A stretch of 64,000 nucleotides of DNA from Candidatus Borrarchaeum weybense (GTDB taxonomy: Archaea; Asgardarchaeota; Sifarchaeia; Borrarchaeales; Borrarchaeaceae): contig JAHQJS010000008.1 in NCBI GenBank assembly GCA_019057385.1, positions 124,001 through 188,000 of the forward strand, in the 5' to 3' direction. Numbering within the stretch: position 1 is the stretch's first letter; each line of letters starts with the position of its first letter. This document shows positions 26,376 to 35,806 of the stretch, piece by piece. A program made the translations under genes and the position numbers. The notes under the pieces were generated by a model. It searched no databases and was not told the DNA's origin. It saw only the letters and a list, made by a program, of their open reading frames with translations.

Positions 26376-27675
26376 TCTCTTGTATTTGCTTATCCTGCAT
26401 GACTATTTGCCCATTTACTATTGTCATTGAGGGAATAGCACGGATCTCATGTCCCTTAAATGGAGAAAATTTCGCCTTAGAGTAAAAATCATCTGGATTT
26501 ATTTTCTTTCTGATCTTTGTGTTTATTATGGTTAGATTTGCGATGTATCCCTCTTCAATTTTTCCGGTGTTACCAAGATTAAATATCTGTGCAGGTCTTT
26601 CCGATGTGAGCATAACAAAGCGATCTAGTGAAAGACGGTCATTTAGTACTTCAGTCATCATTATTGGTACTAATGTTTCCACTCCTGGTATGCCTGAGGG
26701 TGCTTCTGAAAATGACTTAGACTTCTCGACAAGAGAATGAGGTGCATGATCACTCGCTAAAATATCGATTTCACCATTTTTTAGCCCTTCCCATAACCCA
26801 TCCACCTCTGTTTGTGAACGGAGTGGAGGGAGCATTTTTCCCCAACTTTTCCATTTGAATATATCATCTTCAGAAAGCAATAAATGATGTGGTAATACTT
26901 CGCAAGTAATATGTGGATTTAATCCCCGTTCTTCCTTAATTGTTTCTAAACTTTGTTTCGTAGTTATATGGCAAATATGCAATTTGTTTTTAGATACTAA
27001 TGAGAGCTTGCAAAATCTTTTTATTGATTCTATTTCGGATTGTGTGTCGTGAGTTCTTAAAAAGTCACTAATCTGTTCTTTTTCATCAATAAGAAGCGAT
27101 ATTTGCTTCTGATCCCCTTTGAATGTATCAGGATGAATGCATATAGGAAGATTATATGATGAAACCACTTTAAGAAATTCCAAGAGCACATTATCATCAT
27201 TTAAATCTACTGAAGAAATAGGCATATGTGGATATATTTTAAATCCAACAGTCTTTTCCCTGACTAGATTTTCTATATCATCTATTGATTCAGGTAGTCC
27301 TGAAAAAAATCCAACATTGGTAAAAATATTGTCTTTGGCCTGTTGTTTTTTCTCTTGTAATCGTATAGCATTGATTGTTGGTGGCTTAGTATTTGGCATA
27401 TCTAGGACGGTGGTCACTCCGCCCATAGCCGCAGCTTTTGTACCTGTCAGAAAGGTTTCCTTATATGCTAATTGAAAATCTCTTAGATGAACATGGGCGT
27501 CAATAATACCTGGTATGACTAACTGACCATTTAGATTTAGAGTTGTGTCAGCTTGTGGGAGTTTTGGTTCTTTCCCTATCTTTGTTATTACGCCATCTTC
27601 AATTACAAGTCCACCGCTGAAAAAAGCATGGCGAGTAAAGATTTTTGCATTTGTGATTTTAAGAGAGGTCTGCAA
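26347..27675 (-). CDS. pyrC: Dihydroorotase
   Basis: The enzyme closes carbamoyl aspartate to dihydroorotate in pyrimidine synthesis. The protein of about 442 residues has the amidohydrolase metal motif DAHVHLRD near residue 60, MGGVTTVLDMPNT, GFKIYPH (the position of the bridging lysine), HICHITTKQS, and DHAPHS near residue 300. I chose TTG at 27675, because a TATA box on the minus strand (CTTATATATTT, 27700-27710) would start the message about there; the ATG at 27693 would then be upstream of transcription. AAAGGAT also lies just before the TTG. Confidence 0.9.
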   Translation of the reverse strand: MQTSLKITNAKIFTRHAFFSGGLVIEDGVITKIGKEPKLPQADTTLNLNGQLVIPGIIDAHVHLRDFQLAYKETFLTGTKAAAMGGVTTVLDMPNTKPPTINAIRLQEKKQQAKDNIFTNVGFFSGLPESIDDIENLVREKTVGFKIYPHMPISSVDLNDDNVLLEFLKVVSSYNLPICIHPDTFKGDQKQISLLIDEKEQISDFLRTHDTQSEIESIKRFCKLSLVSKNKLHICHITTKQSLETIKEERGLNPHITCEVLPHHLLLSEDDIFKWKSWGKMLPPLRSQTEVDGLWEGLKNGEIDILASDHAPHSLVEKSKSFSEAPSGIPGVETLVPIMMTEVLNDRLSLDRFVMLTSERPAQIFNLGNTGKIEEGYIANLTIINTKIRKKINPDDFYSKAKFSPFKGHEIRAIPSMTIVNGQIVMQDKQIQESAKVGKIVP

Positions 27676-27735
27676 ACAAGATCCTTTCCACAACTCTCTA
27701 AATATATAAGAAACGATTTGAACCTTTATCAGTCT

Positions 27736-28554
27736 TTAATCTGTTTGAAATTTATTAGCAACCAATTCAGTCATATCTGTTTTTGTTACAATCCCTATTA
27801 GGTCCTCAGATTCATCAAACACTGGTATCCCTTTTAATCCTTCGTTTAACATGAATTCTGCGGCTTCAGATACTGTTGCATCTGGTTTCAGAGAAGGAGG
27901 TGCCGTATTCATAACTTGATTCACTAAAAAATGGCGTATGCGTTCACTCTGGTGCTGTTTAGGGGTGGCTTCCCTGAACCTTGCTAAAGCCTTAGCAATT
28001 GAGTTATAATCAACAATTCCTACTAATTCACCTTCTTCAAAAACCGGCAGAGTACTAACTCTGTTCTCAAACATAATTTTACGTGCGTGAATTACCCTGT
28101 CTGTCGAATTTATATAATAGGGATTTTGAGTCATAATTTGACTAACTTGGATTGTATCAACTTTTGAGCAAAGTCGTACCATATCCATCTTTGTAATTAT
28201 TCCAACAAGCTCTTCTGTCTCATCTGTTTTTATTGTCACGGCTAAAGAACCAATCTTTTCTTTTAACATTAGATTCGCGGCATCTTCAACATCAATATCC
28301 GATTCAGTTGTGATTAAATTTGTAGACATAGCACTGGAAATATGGAGTCCTGCTGGGCTTATTCTCTCGGTTTTGGTTGAACCTAGTCTATCCGCAATGT
28401 CTCTTATAGAGACAACTCCAACTAGTTTATCGTCATCAGTAACAATTATGTGCGCAATTCCATTCTTCTCCATCTTTTCTAAGGCCTCAGACAAGAGTTG
28501 ATCTTTATCGATAGTATGCACGTTTTTATCTTTCAATATAGCTTCGATTTTCAT
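27736..28554 (-). CDS. Protein with four CBS domains
   Basis: The product has 272 residues made of four CBS repeats in two Bateman pairs. Repeats start near residues 5, 73, 138 and 210, each ending in a GVVSIRDIAD- or GIVTKTDMTEL-like motif. No attached catalytic domain is seen. CBS pairs bind adenosyl ligands and serve as energy or nucleotide sensors. The partner is unknown. It lies 60 bp behind the dihydroorotase start with a T-rich gap. Confidence 0.92.
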   Translation of the reverse strand: MKIEAILKDKNVHTIDKDQLLSEALEKMEKNGIAHIIVTDDDKLVGVVSIRDIADRLGSTKTERISPAGLHISSAMSTNLITTESDIDVEDAANLMLKEKIGSLAVTIKTDETEELVGIITKMDMVRLCSKVDTIQVSQIMTQNPYYINSTDRVIHARKIMFENRVSTLPVFEEGELVGIVDYNSIAKALARFREATPKQHQSERIRHFLVNQVMNTAPPSLKPDATVSEAAEFMLNEGLKGIPVFDESEDLIGIVTKTDMTELVANKFQTD

Positions 28555-28631
28555 CGGTTTATCCTCCAGAATATCATATTGTATTTCGTTTGATGGGTAT
28601 TAAACATTCATACAGTAACAAATTCTGTATC

Positions 28632-28873
28632 GTGAACTACCATCCAACAAGTTGAATGGCTTCCTGAATCATTCATCTCCCAGCGGAGCATGTCAAACAG
28701 GCTCAACGGGCAGTTCCTGCCCTGAACTTGATGTTAATTTGAGAACTGGCGAGTGTGACCTCAGCTCAATTCTACTTACTCTCTAGGTGCACATACCTAT
28801 TTAAAGATTGTAGACTGTTGTAAAAGTGAAAACACGCACTTCATCCCCCAACTAGTTGGGGGGGGTCTTCTTG
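28632..28873 (-). mobile_element. Non-autonomous IS200/IS605-type element without tnpB
   Basis: Read on the minus strand, the left end is CAAGAAGACCCCCCC with an arm ending GGGGGATGAAGTGCG, and the right end is CAGGAAGCCATTCAA...TTGGATGGTAGTTCAC. About 240 bp lie between them. It contains a GC-rich block with GGGCAGGAACTGCCC (28706-28720 region) but no open reading frame. It fills most of the 421 bp between the CBS gene and the ThiI-like gene. Confidence 0.65.
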
Positions 28874-28975
28874 TGAGACACTCATACAAACATAACTAGT
28901 ATCTCATCAAAATCTTTTAGAGGTTGTTTCTTAACTGTTTATGAAATTTATCTAAAAAACTATCTTTGTGATTTA

Positions 28976-30115
28976 ATGAACTTTGATGTTGTTATTGTGA
29001 GATATTCTGGAGAAATTGGAATTAAAGGAAAACAAACTAGAAAATGGATGGAAAAAATACTTACAGATAACATCAGAATAAAACTTGAAAAAGAAGAACT
29101 TGACGTAAAAGAAATCATTCGCAAATATGGTAGGATCTACATATATGGTAAAAACCCAAAAGCGATAAGCAAAACTGTTTCGAACGTGTTTGGAGTTGTT
29201 TCGACAAGCCCAGCAATAATAGTTGACTCAGATGTAGATGAGATCTGTAAAACTTCCAGAAAGGTCGCAGAAGAAATCTTAGATGCAGGCGATTCTTTTA
29301 GAATTACTACTAGGCGAGTTGGTACACATCCCTTTACTTCAGAGGATATCTCTATCAAGGCTGGCGCGGCAGTACTCGATCAAATGTCTGGAAAGGGAGT
29401 TTCTGTAAATTTAAATACCCCCGACAAGCAAATTTTTATTGAAATTAGACATGAAATGGCATACCTATTTCATGAAGTAATAAGTGCAGTAGGAGGTATG
29501 CCTACTGGCACTCAGGGAAAAATTGCGATTATAATCTCGTGTGATGAGTTAGGCTGGATTGCAGCCTTCTTAATAATGAAAAGAGGCTGTGAGCCTGTTC
29601 CTATAATCTTTAATATCCATAATTCGCTGAATAGCAGTAATCTTCCCGAAAAAATTCCTTATTTATCAGCGCTAAAAACATTTATTCCCTCTGAATTTTC
29701 AGTATTTTTAGTTCCTTTTACAGCAATCCTCGAAGAATTGAAGCAATTGATTCCCAAGGAATCATTATACCTTTTTTGCAGGAAATTACAATTACAAATT
29801 GCAGAGCATTTATGTAAACAATTTGACATGAAAGGCATAGTGACAGGTGATCTGTTAGATTGCCCAGAAAAATCTAAAATCTATAATTTGGTTGATACCA
29901 GCGTAAAACTGCCCATATATCGACCCTTAATTTCTCTTGATGCAGAAAAATTAACTAAATACAAAAACCTTTTAGGCATCAGTGGCAATGTTTCTTGCCC
30001 TTCTTTATGCAAAGATACTACTATAAGTCTCGCGAAAATTAATCAAACTAGAAAAATAACCTTTGAGAAAAGAGTTAATAGTATTATTGAAGAAATGGAT
30101 ATAATACACATTTAA
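28976..30115 (+). CDS. ThiI-like protein with a degenerate PP-loop
   Basis: The product has 379 residues with the layout of ThiI, the tRNA 4-thiouridine synthetase: an N-terminal ferredoxin-like domain (VRYSGEIGIKGKQTRKW), a THUMP domain (FGVVSTSPAI to about residue 165), then GTQGK and a PP-loop-type domain. In active enzymes the ATP-binding motif reads SGGxDS; here the aligned residues are SCDELGW (about 187-193) in an otherwise well-kept stretch ending in IMKRG. Loss of both glycines, Asp and Ser should abolish adenylation. The late VTGDLLDCPEKSKIYN segment still fits the family. It may be a tRNA-binding protein without sulfur-transfer activity. Confidence 0.8.
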   Translation: MNFDVVIVRYSGEIGIKGKQTRKWMEKILTDNIRIKLEKEELDVKEIIRKYGRIYIYGKNPKAISKTVSNVFGVVSTSPAIIVDSDVDEICKTSRKVAEEILDAGDSFRITTRRVGTHPFTSEDISIKAGAAVLDQMSGKGVSVNLNTPDKQIFIEIRHEMAYLFHEVISAVGGMPTGTQGKIAIIISCDELGWIAAFLIMKRGCEPVPIIFNIHNSLNSSNLPEKIPYLSALKTFIPSEFSVFLVPFTAILEELKQLIPKESLYLFCRKLQLQIAEHLCKQFDMKGIVTGDLLDCPEKSKIYNLVDTSVKLPIYRPLISLDAEKLTKYKNLLGISGNVSCPSLCKDTTISLAKINQTRKITFEKRVNSIIEEMDIIHI

Positions 30116-30122
30116 CGTAGAC

Positions 30123-30159
30123 GGCGGGAAGTCCCTTCCGAGAGAGAGAAGGTAGTCAC
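30123..30159 (+). repeat. Solitary TnpB-element end hairpin
   Basis: GGCGGGAAGTCCCTTCC, then GAGAGAGAAGGTAGTCAC, resembles a right end (GGAAG, pyrimidine arm, purine arm, GTAGTTCAC) with one base missing near the end. No other element part lies next to it. It starts 7 bp after the stop of the ThiI-like gene. Confidence 0.45.
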
Positions 30160-30290
30160 AAATTCACAAAGTCTGCTTCAAATTTACCCCTTGCCAACTA
30201 TTGAACTGATAGGATGAAAAAAGGATGTAATGAGGCAATTCCCCATTGGAGTATAAAGCACTGAATTTGTGAATTATAAGCACATGGAGT

Positions 30291-30779
30291 TCAGAGTATA
30301 TATGTTCCGCTAAATACCTGCGTATTTTGAGTGTCATAGAGAGTTATTGTAACAGGTTGGTTTGCTGCAAAAACATTATCAGTTATAGTCACATCGATAG
30401 TTAAGGAGTCTCCTACCGGAACGACGAAATCCTGATCAGTTGAAGCATCGTAATATATTGTCCCTGTGGAAGTTTCTCTAACAGTACTTAGAGTCCGCTC
30501 ACTTCCATCATATTCTATGATGGAAGTATCTACATCAATTGTTACTGATTGCCCACCTGTATTCCGTATAGTGAAGAATATTGTATCACCATCTAACATT
30601 GTGACATCAAGAACCTCTACCTTTGCTTGGGTAACACTACCGAGTATCCCTTGCGTGTATGCAAACACAGTAACACTTGCAGCTACGGCAATAGCTATAA
30701 GTAGGATGACTGCAATTACTGGGGAGACAGCTTTTTTCGATTTTATAATAGCTTTTAATTTGTTGGAGTAGCTATTCAT
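30291..30779 (-). CDS. Archaellin-type pilin
   Basis: The product has 162 residues. The N-terminus KSKKAVSPVIAVILLIAIAV is the class III signal peptide and hydrophobic helix of the archaeal archaellin/pilin family. A short beta-rich domain follows (about 110 residues, IRNTGGQSVTIDV near residue 65), as in DUF1628-type pilins. Its N-terminal 40 residues are nearly the same as those of the divergent pilin at 31605, so the two genes are close paralogues. No archaellum motor genes are seen next to it, so the pilus operon at 14-24 kb may assemble it. Confidence 0.88.
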   Translation of the reverse strand: MNSYSNKLKAIIKSKKAVSPVIAVILLIAIAVAASVTVFAYTQGILGSVTQAKVEVLDVTMLDGDTIFFTIRNTGGQSVTIDVDTSIIEYDGSERTLSTVRETSTGTIYYDASTDQDFVVPVGDSLTIDVTITDNVFAANQPVTITLYDTQNTQVFSGTYIL

Positions 30780-30907
30780 AGTACCATCACGTTATTATTT
30801 TATTCACAATCCTCTTTATTATTTTTGTTCTTTATACTTTGGAGAATAGATGCCTAAAAACTAGTTCAGTCTTATATAAGTCTTCGATGTACATTTTACT
30901 TGTAGCC

Positions 30908-31075
30908 AAGCGAGAAGTCTCCCCGGTTCACGGGGGAGATGAACCGCAGTAATTCCAGACTGGCTATAGAGCAGGGATGTCACCTTGAGTAATTGATTAT
31001 ATACGGGGCATAGGGAATTGACGCCTGTGGACCTGAGACCTCTGTAACCCATAATAGGGATACTCGTAAATCAGT
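30908..31075 (+). mobile_element. TnpB-element left end with conserved internal block, right end lost
   Basis: AAGCGAGAAGTCTCCCC, then GGGGGAGATGAACCGCAGT, is a left end. Near 31013-31051 lies GGGGCATAGGGAATTGACG then CCTGTGG and GACCTCTGTAACCC, a block also found in the elements at 38129 and (inverted) 32654. No right-end hairpin follows. It sits between the two divergent pilin genes. Confidence 0.55.
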
Positions 31076-31495
31076 TTTTAAAAAAGATACACTTTGATGA
31101 AAAGGTTAATCACTTCATTGAAAGAGTAAAGCGAAAAATAATATGATGAATGCAGAATAAATGAATTTATGAACCCGTAAGACTATTTGTAAAAACTGCA
31201 GGACACGCCGATATCGGTCTTGTGCCAATTTAATCTCTAAGTCTTGAAAAGCTTAAGTTTATCTGATAATGCCAAATTACTTTTCATCCTTTTTTCCAAA
31301 AGATTTGCGATTCTTCTAGTATATTGCTGATCAAAAGTGCACTTATTTTATAAGACTTTTTAGATTTGACTCTATCCTTCGTGAAAATCTTCGTAAGGCA
31401 TCGAATTTTTCATAACATTTTAGTCAATTTACCAAAAAAAATATAATTAAGCTTTGAAGTGATTATTATTGAGGAGTTTGATAAACGAAAAATTG

Positions 31496-31549
31496 CTATC
31501 TGTAAAGTAGATAGACTCTTAATTCTCTTATGTCATAAGACATAAGAGA
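31496..31549 (+). promoter_or_regulatory. Two tandem hairpins in the leader of the pilin gene
   Basis: The first hairpin pairs CTATCT (31496-31501) with AGATAG (31509-31514) across a 7-nt loop. The second is perfect, 11 bp: TCTCTTATGTC (31524-31534) and GACATAAGAGA (31539-31549) with loop ATAA. They lie 55-110 bp before the pilin start and after a TATA-like AAAATATAATTAAG near 31440. They would form in the 5' leader RNA or be protein-binding sites. There is no T-run after the second one, so it is not a simple terminator. Confidence 0.55.
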
Positions 31550-31604
31550 GTTGGATCAAAAAAAAAAACACAAACAACTCATAACCGAAAAAGGTGGAGA
31601 TTTA

Positions 31605-32189
31605 TTGAGAAAGACTCTTCTCAAGATGAAAAGGATGATGAAATCTAGGAAAGCAGTATCTCCAGTGATTGCAGTGATCTTGTTAATTGCCATTGCCGTA
31701 GCTGCAAGTGTTACTGTGTTTGCATACACGCAAGGGATACTCGGTGGTGTTACCCAAGCAAATATAAGAATGTCAGGTGCTACAGCCACCAACCAAGCTT
31801 CTGACGTTGAAACTGCCACTGGCACGGGTAATGACAGTGGTGGTGACGGCAACCCTGAGCACGTTTTGATTTTCACTATTCAAAACACTGGCGGCCAAGA
31901 GGCAACTGTTGATTATATGGAAGTGCAAGACGATGATGAGACTTGGGATTCGACCACAACCGACAGCACAGGCTGGATTGCGATTTATAATGCAGGAACA
32001 GGAGAACTTATCAAGTCTGGGAGTGCATCTAGCTTTTCCCTTACTGTAGGCGCTGGAGAAAGCGTCCAATTAAGATGTATTCTTGATGGCGATCCTGGTA
32101 GTGGCGACGACAATCTTAGCGCGCCAATTTCAGTTACAATTAACACTGAAGCAGGCGACTCAGTTAGCGCATCATTTAATGTTCCATAA
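31605..32189 (+). CDS. Archaellin-type pilin
   Basis: The product has about 194 residues. After a basic leader (KMKRMMKSRK) comes AVSPVIAVILLIAIAVAASV, a class III signal and helix matching that of the divergent pilin at 30291. The outer domain is Asp/Gly/Ser/Thr-rich with IFTIQNTGGQEATVDY, a block shared with the other pilin. I chose TTG at 31605, with GGTGG at 31593-31597 seven nt before it; the open frame reaches back to 31551 through A-rich sequence that overlaps the leader hairpins. Confidence 0.85.
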   Translation: MRKTLLKMKRMMKSRKAVSPVIAVILLIAIAVAASVTVFAYTQGILGGVTQANIRMSGATATNQASDVETATGTGNDSGGDGNPEHVLIFTIQNTGGQEATVDYMEVQDDDETWDSTTTDSTGWIAIYNAGTGELIKSGSASSFSLTVGAGESVQLRCILDGDPGSGDDNLSAPISVTINTEAGDSVSASFNVP

Positions 32190-32361
32190 GAACTCGTAAC
32201 CTAGCGCCACTCTATCTTTTTATTTTTTTTATTCTTTCAATACTAAGAAACTGAAACTATTTTGGGGGATCCATTTCTCCAAACCGAACTGGGCCACTAG
32301 TTCTGGGTATTTATAATGGAAATGGGAATATGAAGGAAATCAAAACATTAAATACAGCCTC

Positions 32362-32645
32362 GTGAACTACTACTCACTAAAGCAGGTTGCTTCTGCCCTC
32401 ATCGACCGTTCTTTCAACACGGTTAAACACAAGTAATCAGTTTATCGACAGTTCGGGGTGTCTAAGGATGTCCTCGTCCCTTTACTAACGAGACACTTGA
32501 ATATCCTTTCCCACAGGGACGTTATCGTTTGTGATCCTACCAGAGGTAGTGTATCCCTACGTTCCCTTCGATATCCATCAGTATAGTCAAAAGAAACTGC
32601 GAAAGTGAAAAAAACAACGCAATTCATCCCCTCCCCAACCAGTTG
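32362..32645 (-). mobile_element. Non-autonomous TnpB-type element, left end cut by a second element
   Basis: Read on the minus strand, the right end is AGGGCAGAAGCAACCTGC then GAGTAGTAGTTCAC, ending at 32362. The left end near 32615-32645 keeps GGGGATGAATTGCG but its outer hairpin arm is lost where the next element begins. The inside holds AGGGATACA and CTCTGGTAGGATCACA, a block also found in the elements at 38325 and 61664. No open reading frame. Confidence 0.6.
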
Positions 32646-32653
32646 TCTGTAAA

Positions 32654-32850
32654 GTGAGCTACCTCATGCTGAAGCTATGAGTCTTCTTGCTTCAATCACC
32701 AGACTCGATCTCCTTGCGGGTTACGGAGGTCTCGATGTCCACAGGGGTGAATTCCCTACGCATCATAGGTACTCATAGTCTCACTAAAAAACTATATATA
32801 ACCAACGCCATTCATCACCACGCTAAAGTGTTGGTGCGTTCTTGCTTAGC
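32654..32850 (-). mobile_element. Non-autonomous TnpB-type element (short form)
   Basis: On the minus strand the left end is GCTAAGCAAGAACGCACC with an arm, then GTGATGAATGGCGTTGG, and the right end is GCAAGAAGACTCATAGC then ATGAGGTAGCTCAC. It is about 197 bp long, matching the element at 38129 in ends, length and internal block (GCGTAGGGAATTCACCCC). It abuts the element at 32362. Confidence 0.65.
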
Positions 32851-32903
32851 TACCCGTAAGATATTACTTAAATCTTGGATACAATAAAAGTGGGTGTGTA
32901 AAG

Positions 32904-33692
32904 ATGATTGACAAGGAGAGCGTGAGGAAAGTCTGCCTACCCGACGGAGAGGCCTGCTTCAAGTATCTATGTGAAGTTAGGTCCGGAAGCAAGTCTGGAG
33001 GCGGCGTTACGTGCCTGCACTGTGGGAGCAAGGAGACGATAAAAAAAGGAAAAGAGGCCAAAAGGGGCTCAGTAATATTATTACAACGGATGCGAGACTA
33101 TCTTCAACAACTTGACAGGAATGGTGTTCGAACATCGCCACTCCCCCTGAAGAGATTTTTTACATCATCACGGAGATGGCGGCAAAGACCACGGCACAGA
33201 TAGCCAGGTAATTGTATAGAGATTATTATTCTGTCCTCGACTTCGTTCACAAAGTTCAGGGTTTGGCTTCTAAACCGGTCGAGGATGTTACACTTGAGGG
33301 CATACGTGAAATTGACGAGATATACGTTATGGCTGGAGAGAAGAGGAGAAAACAGAAGAACACCAGAGAACGAGGTAAGGCTTCCTGTGCTTCGGAATCT
33401 GACGAAGAAAAACGTTCAAAAGAAATTGAGAAGGTTATGAACAGGATTGTGGTACTTAATACTAATAACTACAGGACCTATAAAGGGATGATTAACAAAA
33501 AACAGCATCATAGTCACAAGGTGGTCAACCACTCTGAAGTACCCTAAAGGCGATGTTCACGTGAATACTTGCGAGAACAGGCACAGTTTTTTTGAGGAGT
33601 TGGCTCTTAAAGTTCAGAGGCGTCTTCAAATGCTACCTTCAGGGTTGCCTCGAACTTCTTGCCCTCACCCTTTACAGGAAAGAATGGTTTAA
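32904..33692 (+). pseudogene. Broken ISXO2/IS1595-type transposase
   Basis: Three pieces in different frames together resemble one transposase. The first (32904 to about 33130) has a zinc ribbon, CLHCGSKETIKKG. The second (33212 to about 33400) has EGIREIDEIYVMAGEKRRK, where ISXO2 proteins carry their catalytic aspartate region. The third (about 33550-33692) has DVHVNTCENRHSF and then, after another shift, YRKEWFN. Stops and frame changes make it inactive. It is GC-richer than its surroundings, as expected for an imported element. Confidence 0.65.
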
Positions 33693-33783
33693 TTAAGATC
33701 ATAAGTAATAATTAATAGACATGAACATATTAAGATGATAGATATATAAGAAGGTATGTCGAGTCAATATTATGGGTGAAAAC

Positions 33784-34854
33784 ATGAATGCAAAGAACGT
33801 TGTGATACTTTCCTTCTTTTTAGTTGCTTTGTTAACAGTCAGTTCCCCCTCATTAAAAGCCAGTGCAGAAGTGAACTCCCTACCCAATGGAATTACGACA
33901 ATGGATTCCCCCAAATTTGATGGAACCAACGTAGTCGGCTTGCCCTACGATGCCACTTCAGATGTTGGAGAAAATAAGAATTTCAAATATGATTTAGAAA
34001 AAGATAGAGAATATGTCGTATTTGTTTACGGAGCCTTTATAGCCACAAACACTGATTATGACATTGAAGTGTACGAACCTGGCAAAAGCGAAGCATTGAT
34101 AGTAAGTACAAGGGCTGCTGGAATGTTAGAAAAAATCACATTCAAAGCAGGTGAAGACGGTGAATATAAAATTAGAGTACGTAACGACAAAGACGATTCA
34201 GGTGGCGATGAAGGAGCGAAGATCTTTTTAGCAGAAGTTGCCAAATTAGGAAATTCATATGAAGTTTTAATAGAACATCAAGAAACCATTCACACTTACT
34301 ACGCATTTTGGTTTGATGCGTCAGGTTATACCGGTAGTGAGATCACAGTAAAGTTAAAAACATCCAAAGATGTCGATATGTACCAAATGAGGCTTTATCC
34401 ATTTGTAAGTGGAGAGGAGAGCGGTGAAGGTGAACAGTTTTATGATATCTTAGAATCTACTAGCGAACATGCGCTTCTTACTGCTGATGCCGGTCAAGCT
34501 GGAGAGGATCTCGAATTCTCGTTCATAGCCCAAGCTTCTTACGAAGGCGAATCCCTAGGTGTATCTAGTACATTATCCGATACAGTTAATGCTCAACAAG
34601 ATGGAAATGAGTTCGAATCACCTGATGGTGTATTTATAATCTCGTTAATTGGAGAAAAAGGCGATGGCGAGTGTAAATTTACTATTTCTGCAGAATCAGA
34701 AGATAAGGAAGAAACTCAACCAACAAATGAAACAACAACAGAAGAGCCCACAGTAAGACCCTTATGTTTAGGAACTTTAGCAGTGAGTGCGTTTACAGTT
34801 ATCTCGTTAATTGCTATCGGAATAAAACGCAGAAGATACGGAGAAGAAACTTAA
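33784..34854 (+). CDS. Secreted, C-terminally membrane-anchored surface protein
   Basis: The product has 356 residues. A Sec-type signal peptide (NVVILSFFLVALLTVSSPS) is followed by a beta-rich acidic ectodomain with two repeats of similar plan (about residues 50-160 and 165-300; VYGAFIATNTDYDIEVY in the first), a Thr/Glu/Pro-rich linker (ETTTEEPTV), one transmembrane helix (VSAFTVISLIAIGI) and a short KRRRYGEET tail. The ectodomain resembles pre-peptidase-type beta sandwiches. Start ATG 33784 has GGGTGA just upstream; 33772 is possible. A TATA-like GATATATAAG lies near 33742. Confidence 0.75.
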   Translation: MNAKNVVILSFFLVALLTVSSPSLKASAEVNSLPNGITTMDSPKFDGTNVVGLPYDATSDVGENKNFKYDLEKDREYVVFVYGAFIATNTDYDIEVYEPGKSEALIVSTRAAGMLEKITFKAGEDGEYKIRVRNDKDDSGGDEGAKIFLAEVAKLGNSYEVLIEHQETIHTYYAFWFDASGYTGSEITVKLKTSKDVDMYQMRLYPFVSGEESGEGEQFYDILESTSEHALLTADAGQAGEDLEFSFIAQASYEGESLGVSSTLSDTVNAQQDGNEFESPDGVFIISLIGEKGDGECKFTISAESEDKEETQPTNETTTEEPTVRPLCLGTLAVSAFTVISLIAIGIKRRRYGEET

Positions 34855-35044
34855 AATTGCGATTAAAAATTCCTCTCACAATTTTTTTCCATAACTGTTT
34901 TCCATAAAACAAATCAAAAATCAAATTTCATTTCTACTATTCTTCAAAAATTGAAGGAAGAAGAGAGAAGTTCCGATCTTTTTTATGAAATTAATATGTT
35001 TTCAAATCAAAACCAAAATCAAAAAGATCGTTTTGCGAGGAATC

Positions 35045-35431
35045 TTATTTTAAAAGTTTTGCTATATTTTCCAGCGCAGTTTTTAGATTTAATCTGAGTA
35101 AGCCCAACTCTGCCCGTGCGTCTTGTCCTGCCAGTGCTGTAAGAGCAATATCTCCAGAATTTATGACAACAGCAAATCCCTCTTCGCAATCAATATCAAT
35201 TTCACCAATCTTACCTTTATCTACTGCCTTGCCTAATGAACTAGCACCATTAACAATAGCCATTGCATATTCGATGATTTCATTGTGATTTAATTCTGTA
35301 AGTGTCTGGCCCGCTAGAATTTCACCTTTTTTTGGACGAAACGCGATTAAGCCTTCGATGGCGGGAATATTTTCCATAACATCATTCAATTGATCTTCTA
35401 TCTTCTTTTTCAATTTCTCAGTAACCATCAT
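35045..35431 (-). CDS. Roadblock/LC7-like protein
   Basis: The product has 128 residues with the roadblock alpha/beta layout: an N-terminal helix, VMENIPAIEGLIAFRPKKGEIL, a central helix, then IDCEEGFAVVINSGDIALTALA and a final helix (ARAELGLLRLNLKTALENI). Family members bind and regulate small GTPases. It is divergent from the next roadblock gene over 375 bp and belongs to the cluster with the GTPase at 36849. Confidence 0.75.
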   Translation of the reverse strand: MMVTEKLKKKIEDQLNDVMENIPAIEGLIAFRPKKGEILAGQTLTELNHNEIIEYAMAIVNGASSLGKAVDKGKIGEIDIDCEEGFAVVINSGDIALTALAGQDARAELGLLRLNLKTALENIAKLLK

Positions 35432-35806
35432 CTATCACCAAAGCGATTCTAGTCTAATGAATCTACTAAGATAATAAAACTCACATGTTTAAAACATTTT
35501 TCGGTTGTATTTTTTGGTTCCCTTTTAGTGAATATACAGATAGAGTGAGGTTATAATGAGATAATTTTAATTGCATGCAAGTTTTATCACTCCTCTGTAA
35601 GATGACCCTGCATGTATTTTTTTGATTCTATTGCGATCAGATTTTTTTCTGATGAATACAAACTGCGGGGAACTAATATTCAGATCTCTAAACGTCTTAA
35701 ATATAAAAGGAAGAAAACACTTATTAAGGAAGTATTTGATCTATAATCTATAGAGACTTAATCTCTAGAAACCACTGACATCCGAAAATACTTCGGAGGC
35801 CATTAT
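35432..35806. promoter_or_regulatory. Divergent promoter region of two roadblock genes
   Basis: This 375-bp AT-rich gap holds no credible gene. A TATA-like CTTAAATATAAAAGG near 35697-35711 fits the rightward gene, with GGAGG at 35795-35799 as its ribosome-binding site. On the other strand, TGTTTTAAACATG near 35485-35495 could serve the leftward gene. No strong repeat was seen. Confidence 0.4.
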
